Shown here piece by piece: positions 16,012-24,226 of a stretch of 64,000 nucleotides of DNA. The DNA is from Nocardiopsis alborubida. Lineage in GTDB: Bacteria > Actinomycetota > Actinomycetes > Streptosporangiales > Streptosporangiaceae. The position numbers were made by a program, and so were the translations under genes. Location of the stretch: NCBI RefSeq assembly GCF_012396365.1, contig NZ_JAAXPG010000013.1, positions 124,001-188,000 of the forward strand, in the 5' to 3' direction. The notes beneath the pieces are model-generated. The model was given only the letters and a program-made list of their open reading frames with translations, searched no databases and had not been told where the DNA came from. Within the stretch, counting starts at the first letter, position 1. Every line of letters starts with the position of its first letter.

Positions 16012-16111
16012 GTCGGGGGGCCTCTTCGGCGGGGATCGGGGGTCAGCGCGTCGGTCGCGTCGGGGGCTGGCGCCGCCGGGGCCGCGACCGGCCGCCGGGT
16101 CCGGTGGGGGG

Positions 16112-17134
16112 TCAGGCCGGGGGAGCGGCGACCGTCCCCCCGCGGGTGATCTCGGGTGGGATGAGTTCGCTCCGTGCGCCGAGGGGGACCGGGCTGCCGC
16201 GCGCGGCCTCGGCGGCCAGGCGGGTCACGGCGGCCGACATCCGCTCGACGGGCAGCTCGATCCGGGTCACGTCCAGCCCTCCGAGGTCCTCGGGGAAGCT
16301 GCCGATGGCCACCAGGGAGACGTCCCCCGGCACGTCGGTGCCGCGCGCGGCGAGGTGGCGCAGGACGCCGGGCACGGCGGCGGGGTGCTGGACGGCGAAC
16401 GCGGTGGGCGGGTGTCCGCCGTCGAGGAGCGCGTCCAGCCGCCGGTACAGCTCGGCGGGGTCCTTCGCCGAGGGCAGGACGCGCACGGGGACGCTGAGTT
16501 CGGCGGCGGCGCGTTCGGCCCCGCGCAGACCGCGCACGGAGTAGCTGCGGCCCGAGGCGATGTCCTCCTCCACCGTCGACACGAAGCACAGGTCGCGGTG
16601 CCCGGCCCCGTGCAGCAGGCGCAGCGAGGCGACCGCGGCCTCCTCCCAGTCGAGGTCGGCCCAGGGCGCGGCGCCCTCGTCGGAGGGGCGGCCGAGGACC
16701 ACCACGGGGAACCCCAGCGCGTCCATCGCGCCGATGCGGGGGTCCTCCATCTCCACGCCCATGATCACCGCGACGTCGGCGAGCCTGCTGCGCGCGGCGC
16801 GCTCCAGTCCGTACGCCCCGGCGTCGTCGTCGCGGACGGTCAGGAGCAGCAGGTCGTAGCCCAGTTCTCCGGCGGCGCGGCTCAGCCCGTACATGAACCG
16901 TCCGCCGACCGGCAGGTATCCGGGCGAGGTCAGCGGCAGTGCCAGCGCGATCACGCGGGTGCGGGCGCTGCGCAGGGAGCGCGCGCCCGCGTTGGGGTGG
17001 TAGCCCAGCTCGTCGATGGCCGTCCGCACCGCGGTCCGGGTCCGTTCGGAGACGCTGCGGGAGCCGCTGAGCACGTAGGACACCGTGCTCGGGGCCACCC
17101 CCGCCGCCGCGGCGACGTCCTTGATGGTCACCAT
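16112..17134 (-). CDS. LacI-family transcriptional regulator of the alpha-xyloside operon
   Basis: A 340-residue repressor with N-terminal helix-turn-helix (TIKDVAAAAGVAPSTVSYVLSG) and hinge (LGYHPNAGARSLRS), followed by a periplasmic-binding-protein-like sensor domain. ATG at 17134-17132 is fixed by the conserved N terminus. It is the first gene of the minus-strand sugar operon, and two palindromes immediately upstream (17154-17177 and 17192-17207) are the predicted operators, so it should repress itself and the transport and hydrolase genes until sugar binds. Confidence 0.92.
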   Translation of the reverse strand: MVTIKDVAAAAGVAPSTVSYVLSGSRSVSERTRTAVRTAIDELGYHPNAGARSLRSARTRVIALALPLTSPGYLPVGGRFMYGLSRAAGELGYDLLLLTVRDDDAGAYGLERAARSRLADVAVIMGVEMEDPRIGAMDALGFPVVVLGRPSDEGAAPWADLDWEEAAVASLRLLHGAGHRDLCFVSTVEEDIASGRSYSVRGLRGAERAAAELSVPVRVLPSAKDPAELYRRLDALLDGGHPPTAFAVQHPAAVPGVLRHLAARGTDVPGDVSLVAIGSFPEDLGGLDVTRIELPVERMSAAVTRLAAEAARGSPVPLGARSELIPPEITRGGTVAAPPA

Positions 17135-17153
17135 CGCGCTCCCCTCCCCCCAT

Positions 17154-17177
17154 GGTTGTCGAAGCGCTTCGACAACC
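17154..17177. promoter_or_regulatory. LacI operator 1 (24-bp perfect palindrome)
   Basis: Core TTGTCGAAGCGCTTCGACAA (17156-17175) extends to 24 symmetric bases. The central CG of the core is the LacI-family hallmark. It lies 20 bases upstream of the lacI start. Confidence 0.8.
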
Positions 17178-17191
17178 CGGCGCACGGATTC

Positions 17192-17207
17192 GTCGAATCG
17201 ATTCGAC
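17192..17207. promoter_or_regulatory. LacI operator 2 (GTCGAATCGATTCGAC)
   Basis: Perfect 16-base palindrome sharing the GTCGAA half-site of operator 1; centres are 34 bases apart, about three helical turns, which would allow cooperative binding. The site faces both the sugar operon and the divergent aconitase gene. Confidence 0.7.
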
Positions 17208-17411
17208 TGGCGGGCACCATGGTAGGAACCACGCCCCCGTGTGACAACCCCCTCATCGGAAGATCCCTCACGGGACCGGTCGGTCGGCCGCCTCCTCCCG
17301 GCCGTCCCCGGTCCGTCGCGCACCGGACCGGCGGCGCCCCGTTCGCCGGGCGCCGTTTGCCGCGCGCCCGTGCGGTCAGGAGCGGGGGAAGGCGGACGAG
17401 GGGAGATCGCG

Positions 17412-19370
17412 ATGGGACGCGGAGTCGCGCGCAAACTGATCGACGCGCACCTGGTCGAGGGGGAGATGGCGCCCGGAGGGGTCATCGGGCTCTCCGTCGA
17501 CCAGACCCTCACCCAGGACGCCACCGGCACCCTGGTGATGCAGGAGCTGGAGGCCCTCGGCCTGGACCGCACCCGGGCCGGGGTCAGTGTGCAGTACGTG
17601 GACCACAACCTGCTCCAGACCGACGGGAAGAACGCGGAGGACCACGCGTTCCTGCACTCGGCGGCGCGCCGGTACGGCCTGTGGTACTCCAAGCCCGGCA
17701 ACGGCGTCTCCCACCCCACGCACATGCAGCGCTTCGGGGTGCCCGGCGCGACGATGGTCGGCTCGGACTCCCACACCTGCGCCGCCGGATCGCTGGGCAT
17801 GCTGGCGGTCGGCGTCGGCGGCCTGGAGGTCGCCATGGCCATCGCCGGGCGCCCGCTGCGCGTCCGGGCGCCGCGGATCTGGGGCGTGCGCCTGACCGGC
17901 GAGCTGCCCCCGTGGACCTCGGCCAAGGACGTCATCCTGGAGATGCTGCGGCGGCACGGGGTCAAGGGCGGGCTCAACCGGATCATCGAGTACCACGGAC
18001 CCGGGGTCGCCGCGCTCACCGCCATGGACCGCCACGTCATCGCGAACATGGGCGCCGAGCTGGGCGCCACCACCACGGTCTTCCCCTCCGACGACGCGGT
18101 GCGCGACTTCCTGCGCGCCGAGGGCCGTGAGGACGACTTCACCGAACTGCTGCCCGACGCCGACGCCTCCTATGACGTGACCGACGAGATCGACCTGTCC
18201 GGGGTGGAGCCGCTCATCGCCCGGCCCTCCTCGCCCGGCGACGTCGTCCCGGTCCGCGAGGTGGCGGGCACCGACGTCAGCCAGGTCGTCATCGGCTCCT
18301 CCGCCAACCCGGGGCTGCGCGACTACGCGATCGCCGCCGCCATGGTCAGGGGCCGCCAGACCGACAGCGCGGTCAGCTTCGACGTCAACCCGTCCTCGCG
18401 CCAGATCCTCTCCGACCTGACCCGCGCGGGAGCGACCCTCGACCTCATCCAGGCCGGGGCCCGCATCCACCAGGCCGGATGCCTGGGCTGCATCGGGATG
18501 GGCCAGGCGCCCGCCGTCGGCCGCAACTCTCTGCGCACCTTCCCGCGCAACTTCCCCGGCCGCTCGGGGACCGAGGAGGACGCGGTGTGGCTGTGCTCCC
18601 CGGAGACGGCCGCCGCCTCCGCGCTCACCGGCGTCATCACCGACCCGCGCGACCTGGCCGGGGAACTGGGCCTGGACTATCCCGACCTGCGGCCTCCGGA
18701 GCGGGCCGCGGTCAACACCGCGATGCTGGTCCCGCCGCTGCCGCCGGAGGAGGCCGCGCGGGTCGAACTCGTGAAGGGGCCCAACATCTCCGCGCTGCCG
18801 GACTTCCCGCCCCTGCCCGACCGGATCGAGGCTCCGGTGCTGCTCAAGGTCGGCGACGACGTCTCCACCGACGAGATCTCCCCGGCGGGCGCCAGCGCGC
18901 TGCCCTTCCGCTCCAACGTGCCCCGGCTCGCCGAGTTCACCTTCACCCGCATCGATGAGGACTACCCCCGCCGGGCGAGGGAGGCGGGCCGCGAGAGCAG
19001 CCACATCGTGGTCGGCGGGGAGAACTACGGGCAGGGCTCCTCCCGTGAGCACGCGGCGATCACCCCCCGCTACCTGGGTCTGCGCGCGGTGATCGCCAAG
19101 TCCTTCGCCCGCATCCACTGGCAGAACCTCGCCAACTTCGGGGTGCTGGCCCTGCGGTTCACCGAACCCGGCGACTACGACCGCGTCGGCTCCGGCGACG
19201 TCCTCGTCCTGGACGGCCTGGAGGAGGCCCTGTCCTCCGGCCCCGAGCTGACCGTGCGCAACACGACGAGGGACGAGGAGTACCGGCTGGACCACCAGCT
19301 CTCCCCGGCGCAGGTCCAGGCGGTGCTGGCGGGCGGCCAGATCCCGCTGCTGGCCCGCGAGCTGGACTGA
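17412..19370 (+). CDS. Aconitate hydratase, Aquifex-type (about 650 aa)
   Basis: Converts citrate to isocitrate via cis-aconitate in the TCA cycle. The 652-residue length and motifs match the shorter Aquifex/mitochondrial-like type rather than the 900-residue AcnA. The [4Fe-4S] cysteines are in VGSDSHTCAAG and in GCLGCIGMG; the swivel domain motifs GENYGQGSSREHAAI and HWQNLANFGVLAL are intact. ATG 17412 has GGGGAG upstream and matches the family N terminus (ARKLIDAHL). It stands alone, divergent from the lacI operon; actinomycetes usually have a separate main AcnA, so this may be a conditional or specialised isozyme. Confidence 0.9.
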   Translation: MGRGVARKLIDAHLVEGEMAPGGVIGLSVDQTLTQDATGTLVMQELEALGLDRTRAGVSVQYVDHNLLQTDGKNAEDHAFLHSAARRYGLWYSKPGNGVSHPTHMQRFGVPGATMVGSDSHTCAAGSLGMLAVGVGGLEVAMAIAGRPLRVRAPRIWGVRLTGELPPWTSAKDVILEMLRRHGVKGGLNRIIEYHGPGVAALTAMDRHVIANMGAELGATTTVFPSDDAVRDFLRAEGREDDFTELLPDADASYDVTDEIDLSGVEPLIARPSSPGDVVPVREVAGTDVSQVVIGSSANPGLRDYAIAAAMVRGRQTDSAVSFDVNPSSRQILSDLTRAGATLDLIQAGARIHQAGCLGCIGMGQAPAVGRNSLRTFPRNFPGRSGTEEDAVWLCSPETAAASALTGVITDPRDLAGELGLDYPDLRPPERAAVNTAMLVPPLPPEEAARVELVKGPNISALPDFPPLPDRIEAPVLLKVGDDVSTDEISPAGASALPFRSNVPRLAEFTFTRIDEDYPRRAREAGRESSHIVVGGENYGQGSSREHAAITPRYLGLRAVIAKSFARIHWQNLANFGVLALRFTEPGDYDRVGSGDVLVLDGLEEALSSGPELTVRNTTRDEEYRLDHQLSPAQVQAVLAGGQIPLLARELD

Positions 19371-19421
19371 CCCTCCCGCGGCCCGGACCGGACGGCGTGT
19401 CGTCCCGGACCGGGGCCCGTC

Positions 19422-20381
19422 TCAGGACGTGGTGCCGGGGGACCGCTGCTCCTCCCGCTCCGCGTCGCGCGCCGTGCCCGGCTCCGCGCCCTCCTCCGGG
19501 ACCGCGGGGGCGGTGCGGCGCTCGACGAGGTGGGCGCGCAGCGACCAGGCCGCGGCGCCGATCCACGCCGCCCACACGAGCACGTAGACGGCCGTTTGGA
19601 CCGCCGGGGGAAGGGTCAGCCACTCGGTGCCGAGTAGCGTCCGGGTGTTGGTCAGCACGATCAGCCCGCCGACCAGCGAACCGAGGATCCGGGGCGGGAT
19701 GTAGCGCACGATCCAGGCGGCGATCGGCGCCGCGATGATGCCGCTGATCAGCAGCGCGAGCACCCAGCCGACGTTGATCCCGGCCGCGCCCAGCCCGACG
19801 AGGAAGCCGAGGCTGGCGGCGAGGGCGACGATGAACTCGCTGGTGTCGATGGTGCCGACGACCTTGCGCGGCTCCATGCGCCCGCTGGCCAGTAGGGCGG
19901 GGGTGCCGACCGGGCCCCAGCCGCCGCCTCCGGTGGCGTCGACGAACCCGCCCACCAGTCCGAGCGGTGCCAGGAAGCGCCTGCGCAGGGGCTTGTCCAG
20001 GTTGCGGGTCGGGGTGCCCCACGCGGTGAAGCGGATGAGGATGTAGAGGCCGAGCGCGAGCAGGATGCCGGACATGACCGGCTGGGCGGCCTCGGTGGAC
20101 AGCCAGCTCAGGAAGGTCGCCCCGGCGAACGAGCCGATCGCGCCGGGCAGCGCGATGCGCCGGACGACCTTCCAGTCGACGTTGCCCAGGCGCCAGTGCG
20201 AGACGCCCGAGGCCAGCGTGGTGCCGATCTCGGCGAGGTGGACCGTGGCCGAGGCCGCGGCCGGGTTGGTGCCGAAGAGCAGGAGCAGGGTGGTGGAGGT
20301 GACGCCGTAGGCCATGCCGAGACTGCCGTCGACGAGCTGGGCGAGGAATCCCGCGACGGCGAGGATGACGAGCGTGCGCAT
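19422..20381 (-). CDS. TauE/SafE-family permease (sulfite/sulfonate exporter type)
   Basis: A 319-residue membrane protein with about eight transmembrane helices and the two family repeats: LAQLVDGSLGMAYGVTSTT near the N terminus and VGGFVDATGGGGWGPVGTP in the middle, each with the conserved D-x-x-G-G-G-like turn. The C-terminal 40 residues are charged and cytoplasmic. Family members move sulfite, sulfoacetate or other organosulfur anions; the substrate here is not evident. It has an operator-like inverted repeat in its promoter region (20514-20528). Confidence 0.88.
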   Translation of the reverse strand: MRTLVILAVAGFLAQLVDGSLGMAYGVTSTTLLLLFGTNPAAASATVHLAEIGTTLASGVSHWRLGNVDWKVVRRIALPGAIGSFAGATFLSWLSTEAAQPVMSGILLALGLYILIRFTAWGTPTRNLDKPLRRRFLAPLGLVGGFVDATGGGGWGPVGTPALLASGRMEPRKVVGTIDTSEFIVALAASLGFLVGLGAAGINVGWVLALLISGIIAAPIAAWIVRYIPPRILGSLVGGLIVLTNTRTLLGTEWLTLPPAVQTAVYVLVWAAWIGAAAWSLRAHLVERRTAPAVPEEGAEPGTARDAEREEQRSPGTTS

Positions 20382-20513
20382 GTGGGCCTTCCGGTGGGGA
20401 GGGATACGCGGGGGCGGTGGAGGTCGGCGCGGTTCCCGGCCCCGGACCGGAGCGCCCGGGGTCGGTCCGCCGTCGGCGCCGGACCCGGCGCCGACCTGGC
20501 GACGGAGGTAAAT

Positions 20514-20528
20514 CTACCATGTTGGTAG
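20514..20528. promoter_or_regulatory. Inverted repeat CTACCA-TGT-TGGTAG upstream of the TauE gene
   Basis: Perfect six-base arms, three-base centre, in an AT-richer patch. On the minus strand a -10-like TAGATT overlaps its downstream half, so it is placed as a repressor site for the TauE/SafE permease. Rrf2-type regulators of sulfur metabolism use sites of similar size, but the binder is unknown. Confidence 0.5.
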
Positions 20529-20598
20529 GAATAGTGGGCAAGCGGCGCTCCGGGCGGTGGTGGGGATGGGCGTGACGTCGGGTCCGGATATCGGGGGC

Positions 20599-20635
20599 TT
20601 GACACGACATCACCTCTGACGTCATAGTGACGTCA
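20599..20635 (+). promoter_or_regulatory. Leaderless promoter with twin TGACGTCA boxes
   Basis: TTGACA at 20599-20604 and CATAGT at 20623-20628 are spaced for a sigma-70 type promoter whose start would fall on the ATG at 20635. Two perfect octamer palindromes TGACGTCA lie at 20617-20624 and 20628-20635, flanking and overlapping the -10 and start codon. A further TGACGTCA occurs inside the gene near 20864. The RHH protein encoded here is the natural candidate binder. Confidence 0.6.
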
Positions 20636-21180
20636 TGGATCTGATGCCGTATGTCGACGAACTCCGCCGCCAACTCCAGGTGGCCGCCGAAGCCGGGGAC
20701 GAGGACACCCGTGTCATTGCCGAGCGCCTCAGTGCGGCTCTGGAGCCCGCTGCGCGGTTGACCCTGCTGGACGCGCTCTCCGCCGCCGCGGACGAGATCA
20801 CGCGCGACCTCGCACCCGGATCGGTCGAGGTTCGGCTGCGCGGACGGCGGACCGACTTCATCGTGACGTCACCCGATTTCGAGGACGCCGGAGACGACGT
20901 CCTGATGACGCCACAGACGCACCAGGGTGACGCCACAGAGGTCGACCGGGACCTCGCGGAGCGGCTCCGGACCGACGCCGAGGACGGGGGCACGTCGCGG
21001 ATCACCCTGCGCCTGCCCGACCGCCTCAAGCCGCACGTCGAGGAGGCGGCCCGCGGCGAGGGGCTGTCGGTCAACGCCTGGCTGGTGCGCGCGGTGACCG
21101 CGTCGCTCGACAGCGGCAGGCGCCGGCCCGACACCCGGGCACGCCAGATCGGCCGCGGCTACACCGGCTGGGTCCGCTGA
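20635..21180 (+). CDS. Ribbon-helix-helix (HicB/Arc-like) regulator
   Basis: A 181-residue protein. The C-terminal part (about 120-160) reads SRITLRLPDRLKPHVEEAAR then GLSVNAWLVRAVTASL, the RHH DNA-binding pattern seen in HicB-type antitoxins and Arc-like regulators. The N-terminal two thirds, with a helical segment and VEVRLRGRRTDFIV, look like an effector or oligomerisation part. No toxin gene is next to it; instead a DUF4097 protein follows, a pairing often seen in actinomycetes. Predicted to autoregulate through the TGACGTCA boxes that overlap its own start codon. A leaderless start at ATG 20635 is likely. Confidence 0.8.
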   Translation: MDLMPYVDELRRQLQVAAEAGDEDTRVIAERLSAALEPAARLTLLDALSAAADEITRDLAPGSVEVRLRGRRTDFIVTSPDFEDAGDDVLMTPQTHQGDATEVDRDLAERLRTDAEDGGTSRITLRLPDRLKPHVEEAARGEGLSVNAWLVRAVTASLDSGRRRPDTRARQIGRGYTGWVR

Positions 21181-21262
21181 CCGGACCCGGCCGCCGGACC
21201 TCCACCACCACCCCGTCTCCCACCAGGGGGACGACCACCAGCGCCACGTCAGGGAGACAGCC

Positions 21263-22060
21263 ATGCGAACCTTCGACACCCCCGAACCCGTCACCGCCGA
21301 CATCACCCTGGTCGCCGGAACCCTCCAGATCAGCGCCGGAGGCCGCGCCGAGACCACCGTCGAGATCCGCCCGCGCGACGAGGCCAAGGAGAGCGACGTG
21401 CGAGCCGCCGAGCAGGTCGAGGTCGACTACGCCGGAGGCCGCCTCCAGGTGAGGGACCCCCAGCCCTCGGGCCTGGGCCGCGTGATCGGGCGCAAGGGCA
21501 TGGTCGACGTCACCGTCGAACTGCCCGCGGGCTCGCGCGTCCACGCCACCGGCGGCTTCGGCGGCGTCCGCTGCGAGGGGCCACTGGGCGCGTGCGAGAT
21601 CGCCCTCTCCCACGGCAACATCACCGTGGACCGCGTCACCGGCAACGCCGAGCTCACCACGGGGTACGGCTGGGTCCGCGCGGGGGAGATCGACGGCTCC
21701 GCCGTGGTCAAGTCCACGGGCGGGGCCCTCACCCTCGGCACGGTGACCGGGGACCTGCGGGCCAACTCCGCGCACGGTGACATCACCGCCGACCGCGCCC
21801 TGGCCTCCGTCACCGCGCGCGCCCACCACGGCAGCATCCGACTCGGCGAGGTGGTCCGGGGCGGCGTCGACGTCGAGACCGCCTTCGGCGAGCTGGAGGT
21901 CGGCGTCCGCGAGGGTACCGCCGCCTGGCTGGACGCGGTGTCCAAGAAGGGCGTCGTGCGCAGCTCCCTGGAGGCCGCCGACGGCCCCGGCCCCGCCGAG
22001 GAGACCGTCGAGATCCGCGCCCGCAGCATCCACGGCGACGTCATGGTCCACCGGTCCTGA
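21263..22060 (+). CDS. DUF4097-family beta-helix-like protein
   Basis: 265 residues made of repeating short beta-strand units (GDITADRALASVTARAHHGS, then IRLGEVVRGGVDVETAFGEL), the DUF4097 adhesin-like repeat that forms a right-handed beta-helix. No signal peptide or membrane span is visible, so it is probably cytoplasmic here. A GGGAGA ribosome binding site precedes ATG 21263. Its role is unknown; co-transcription with the RHH regulator is likely from the 80-base gap and shared orientation. Members are frequently linked to ABC exporters or sigma/anti-sigma systems, but none is adjacent here. Confidence 0.78.
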   Translation: MRTFDTPEPVTADITLVAGTLQISAGGRAETTVEIRPRDEAKESDVRAAEQVEVDYAGGRLQVRDPQPSGLGRVIGRKGMVDVTVELPAGSRVHATGGFGGVRCEGPLGACEIALSHGNITVDRVTGNAELTTGYGWVRAGEIDGSAVVKSTGGALTLGTVTGDLRANSAHGDITADRALASVTARAHHGSIRLGEVVRGGVDVETAFGELEVGVREGTAAWLDAVSKKGVVRSSLEAADGPGPAEETVEIRARSIHGDVMVHRS

Positions 22061-22219
22061 ACGGACAGAGACGAGACCGGACACGAACCGGTACACCCCC
22101 CGTCCGGCCGTCACGGTCACCGGACTGCGCAGGGTGCCGACCGGACCCCGCGAGGACGACGACGTGACACGGTCCCCGGCCGTGTCGGACACACACCACC
22201 ACCAGACGAGGTAACGGCC

Positions 22220-23434
22220 ATGAGCACACCCCTCCACACCGTCACGGCGCTGCCGACGGCGCGTCAGCCCGGCTGCCCCTTCGACCCTCCCCGGGAACTG
22301 GTCCGGGCGCGCGAGCACGGCCCCATCAGCCGCTACGCCTTCCCCGACGGCCACCAGGGATGGCTGGTCACCGGGTACGACCTGGTCAGGTCGGTCCTGG
22401 CCGACCCGCGCTTCAGCTCCCGCAAGGAGCTGATGCGGCACCATCCGCTGATCGACTACGGCGACATCGAGGTTCCCCCGGCGCCGCCCGGGGAGTTCCT
22501 CCTCATGGACGAACCCCAGCACAGCCGCTACCGCAGACCGCTGGTGGGCAGGTTCACCGTTCGGCGGATGCGGATGCTCACCGAGCGCGTCGAGCAGATC
22601 ACCGCCGAGCACCTGGACGCGATGGAGGAGGCCGGGCCGACGGCGGACCTGGTGGCCGCGTTCGCCAGACCCGTCCCCGCCGTCGTGATCTGCGAGCTGC
22701 TGGGGGTGCCGTACCGGGACCGGGACTCCTTCCAGGAGCAGATCGAGGCGTTCCTCGGCGGGGAGGCGAGCGACGAGGAACAGATCGCGGCCTACACCCA
22801 GACCCAGCGCTACCTCGCGGAACTGGTGGCCGCCAAGCGCGCGGACCCCACCGACGACGTGCTCAGCGAACTCGCCGGCGGCGACCTGACCGACGAGGAG
22901 CTGAGGGGGATCGCCCTGATCCTGTTGGCGGCCGGATTCGACACCACCGCGAACACGCTGGCGCTGGGCACCTTCGCGCTGCTGCGCGACCCGGCGCAGC
23001 TGGCCGCGCTGCGCTCCGGTCCCGAGGCCGCGGACGGGGCCGTGGAGGAGCTGCTGCGGTACCTGAGCGTGGCCAAGACGTTCATGAGGACGGCGCTGGA
23101 GGACGTCGAGCTGGGAGGCCGGACCGTCGAGGCCGGTACGACGGTCATCCTGTCGTACAACACCGCCAACCGCGATCCCGAGCGCTTCACCGATCCCCAC
23201 GTGCTCGACGTCCGCAGGCGGGAGGGCGGGCACCTGGCCTTCGGCCACGGCATCCACCAGTGCCTGGGCCAGCAGCTGGCCCGCGTCGAGCTGCGGGTCG
23301 CGCTGCCCGCGCTGTTCGACCGCTTCCCCACGCTGCGCCTGGCCGTGCCCGCGGAGGAGGTCGAGGCCGGCCTGCGTCCGGAGACCGCGGACATCCACGG
23401 GCTGAAGAGCCTCCCGGTCACCTGGGACGCGTGA
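22220..23434 (+). CDS. Cytochrome P450
   Basis: A 404-residue soluble class I bacterial P450. The I-helix oxygen-activation motif is AAGFDTTAN, the K-helix ExxR is EELLR, and the heme-binding loop is FGHGIHQCLG with the thiolate Cys 348. Length, the N-terminal CPFDPP motif and the RFTVRRMRML segment resemble the CYP105/CYP107-type biosynthetic P450s of actinomycetes. It needs a ferredoxin and reductase that are not next to it. ATG 22220 was chosen. Substrate unknown; it may hydroxylate a secondary metabolite or xenobiotic. Confidence 0.93.
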   Translation: MSTPLHTVTALPTARQPGCPFDPPRELVRAREHGPISRYAFPDGHQGWLVTGYDLVRSVLADPRFSSRKELMRHHPLIDYGDIEVPPAPPGEFLLMDEPQHSRYRRPLVGRFTVRRMRMLTERVEQITAEHLDAMEEAGPTADLVAAFARPVPAVVICELLGVPYRDRDSFQEQIEAFLGGEASDEEQIAAYTQTQRYLAELVAAKRADPTDDVLSELAGGDLTDEELRGIALILLAAGFDTTANTLALGTFALLRDPAQLAALRSGPEAADGAVEELLRYLSVAKTFMRTALEDVELGGRTVEAGTTVILSYNTANRDPERFTDPHVLDVRRREGGHLAFGHGIHQCLGQQLARVELRVALPALFDRFPTLRLAVPAEEVEAGLRPETADIHGLKSLPVTWDA

Positions 23435-23440
23435 CCGCGA

Positions 23441-23470
23441 TCCGGTGACGCGCCCCCGCGCGTCACCGGA
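23441..23470. terminator. Hairpin terminator between P450 and TetR genes
   Basis: Twelve-base perfect arms (TCCGGTGACGCG and complement) with a six-base C-rich loop, placed between convergent genes so that it can end both transcripts. Confidence 0.7.
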
Positions 23471-23500
23471 CACCCGGCCGTTCGGCCGACGAGCGCCCCT

Positions 23501-24157
23501 CTACGGTGACGACGCGAGGGGACCGCGCAGGCGGGCGGCGAGCCCGTCGAGGACGACGCCGAGCTGCCGTTCGAACCTCCGGTCACCGTCGTCGCGGAGG
23601 TGCCCGGCGGCCTTGACCAGTTCGGCGCCCTCACCCAGCCACACGTCACGCTCGGCGAGCGAGTAACGGTCCGGGTCGGCGCCGTCAGGCTGGCCCCGCT
23701 CCTGTTCCTCGATGACGAAGCCGACCACGAACGCGATGACCAGGTCGAGGGCGTCATCCGCCTCGACGAGCGTGAACCCGGCCGCGGTCAGACGCGCGAA
23801 CCAGGGCTCCTTCGCCTTCACCACTGCCGGGTCGGAGACCCGCGTGCCGCTGAAGATGCGCGCCCCGTCCCGGTAGAGCAGGTACTCCGAGCGCAGGACG
23901 CGGGCGTAGGCGGCCATGTCACCGCGCCAGTCGGCCCCGGGGGTGATCTCCGAGAGCGCGTCGGTGACGCGGCGCATGACGACCGTGCTCATCTCGTCCA
24001 GCAGTTCCTGCTTGTTGCGGACGTGCCAGTACAGCGCGGGGGCTCCCACATCGAGCCGGGAGGCGAGCGCGCGGACGGTGAGGGCGTCCATGCCCCTCTC
24101 ATTGAGCAGCTCCAGTGCCGCCGCCACGATCCGCTCCCGCGTGATGCCTTTTGCCAC
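23501..24157 (-). CDS. TetR-family regulator (TetR_C-type)
   Basis: A 218-residue repressor with the N-terminal HTH (ITRERIVAAALELLNERG, then LTVRALASRLDVGAPALYWH) closely following the pattern of TetR proper, and a C-terminal sensor domain (VVGFVIEEQER is typical of the tetracycline-repressor-like class). Two in-frame GTG codons (24166 and 24157) lack ribosome binding sites; 24157 was chosen because a -10-like TAAAGT lies seven bases upstream, giving a leaderless start. It is divergent from an MDR oxidoreductase and a FAD monooxygenase, with two TGAAC-AAA-GTTCA type operators between them. Confidence 0.87.
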   Translation of the reverse strand: MAKGITRERIVAAALELLNERGMDALTVRALASRLDVGAPALYWHVRNKQELLDEMSTVVMRRVTDALSEITPGADWRGDMAAYARVLRSEYLLYRDGARIFSGTRVSDPAVVKAKEPWFARLTAAGFTLVEADDALDLVIAFVVGFVIEEQERGQPDGADPDRYSLAERDVWLGEGAELVKAAGHLRDDGDRRFERQLGVVLDGLAARLRGPLASSP

Positions 24158-24167
24158 GGTTGACACT

Positions 24168-24180
24168 TTAACAAAGTTCA
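24168..24180. promoter_or_regulatory. TetR operator, imperfect copy (TTAAC-AAA-GTTCA)
   Basis: One mismatch from the perfect copy at 24204-24216. It overlaps the -10 region of the tetR gene, fitting autorepression. Confidence 0.6.
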
Positions 24181-24203
24181 GGCAGGTTGGGAGACGCCAG
24201 AAT

Positions 24204-24216
24204 TGAACAAAGTTCA
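24204..24216. promoter_or_regulatory. TetR operator, perfect copy (TGAAC-AAA-GTTCA)
   Basis: Perfect five-base arms around AAA, 36 bases from the first copy and just ahead of the ribosome binding site of the MDR oxidoreductase gene. Repression here would block the divergent enzyme genes. Confidence 0.65.
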
Positions 24217-24226
24217 GGAGCTTGTC

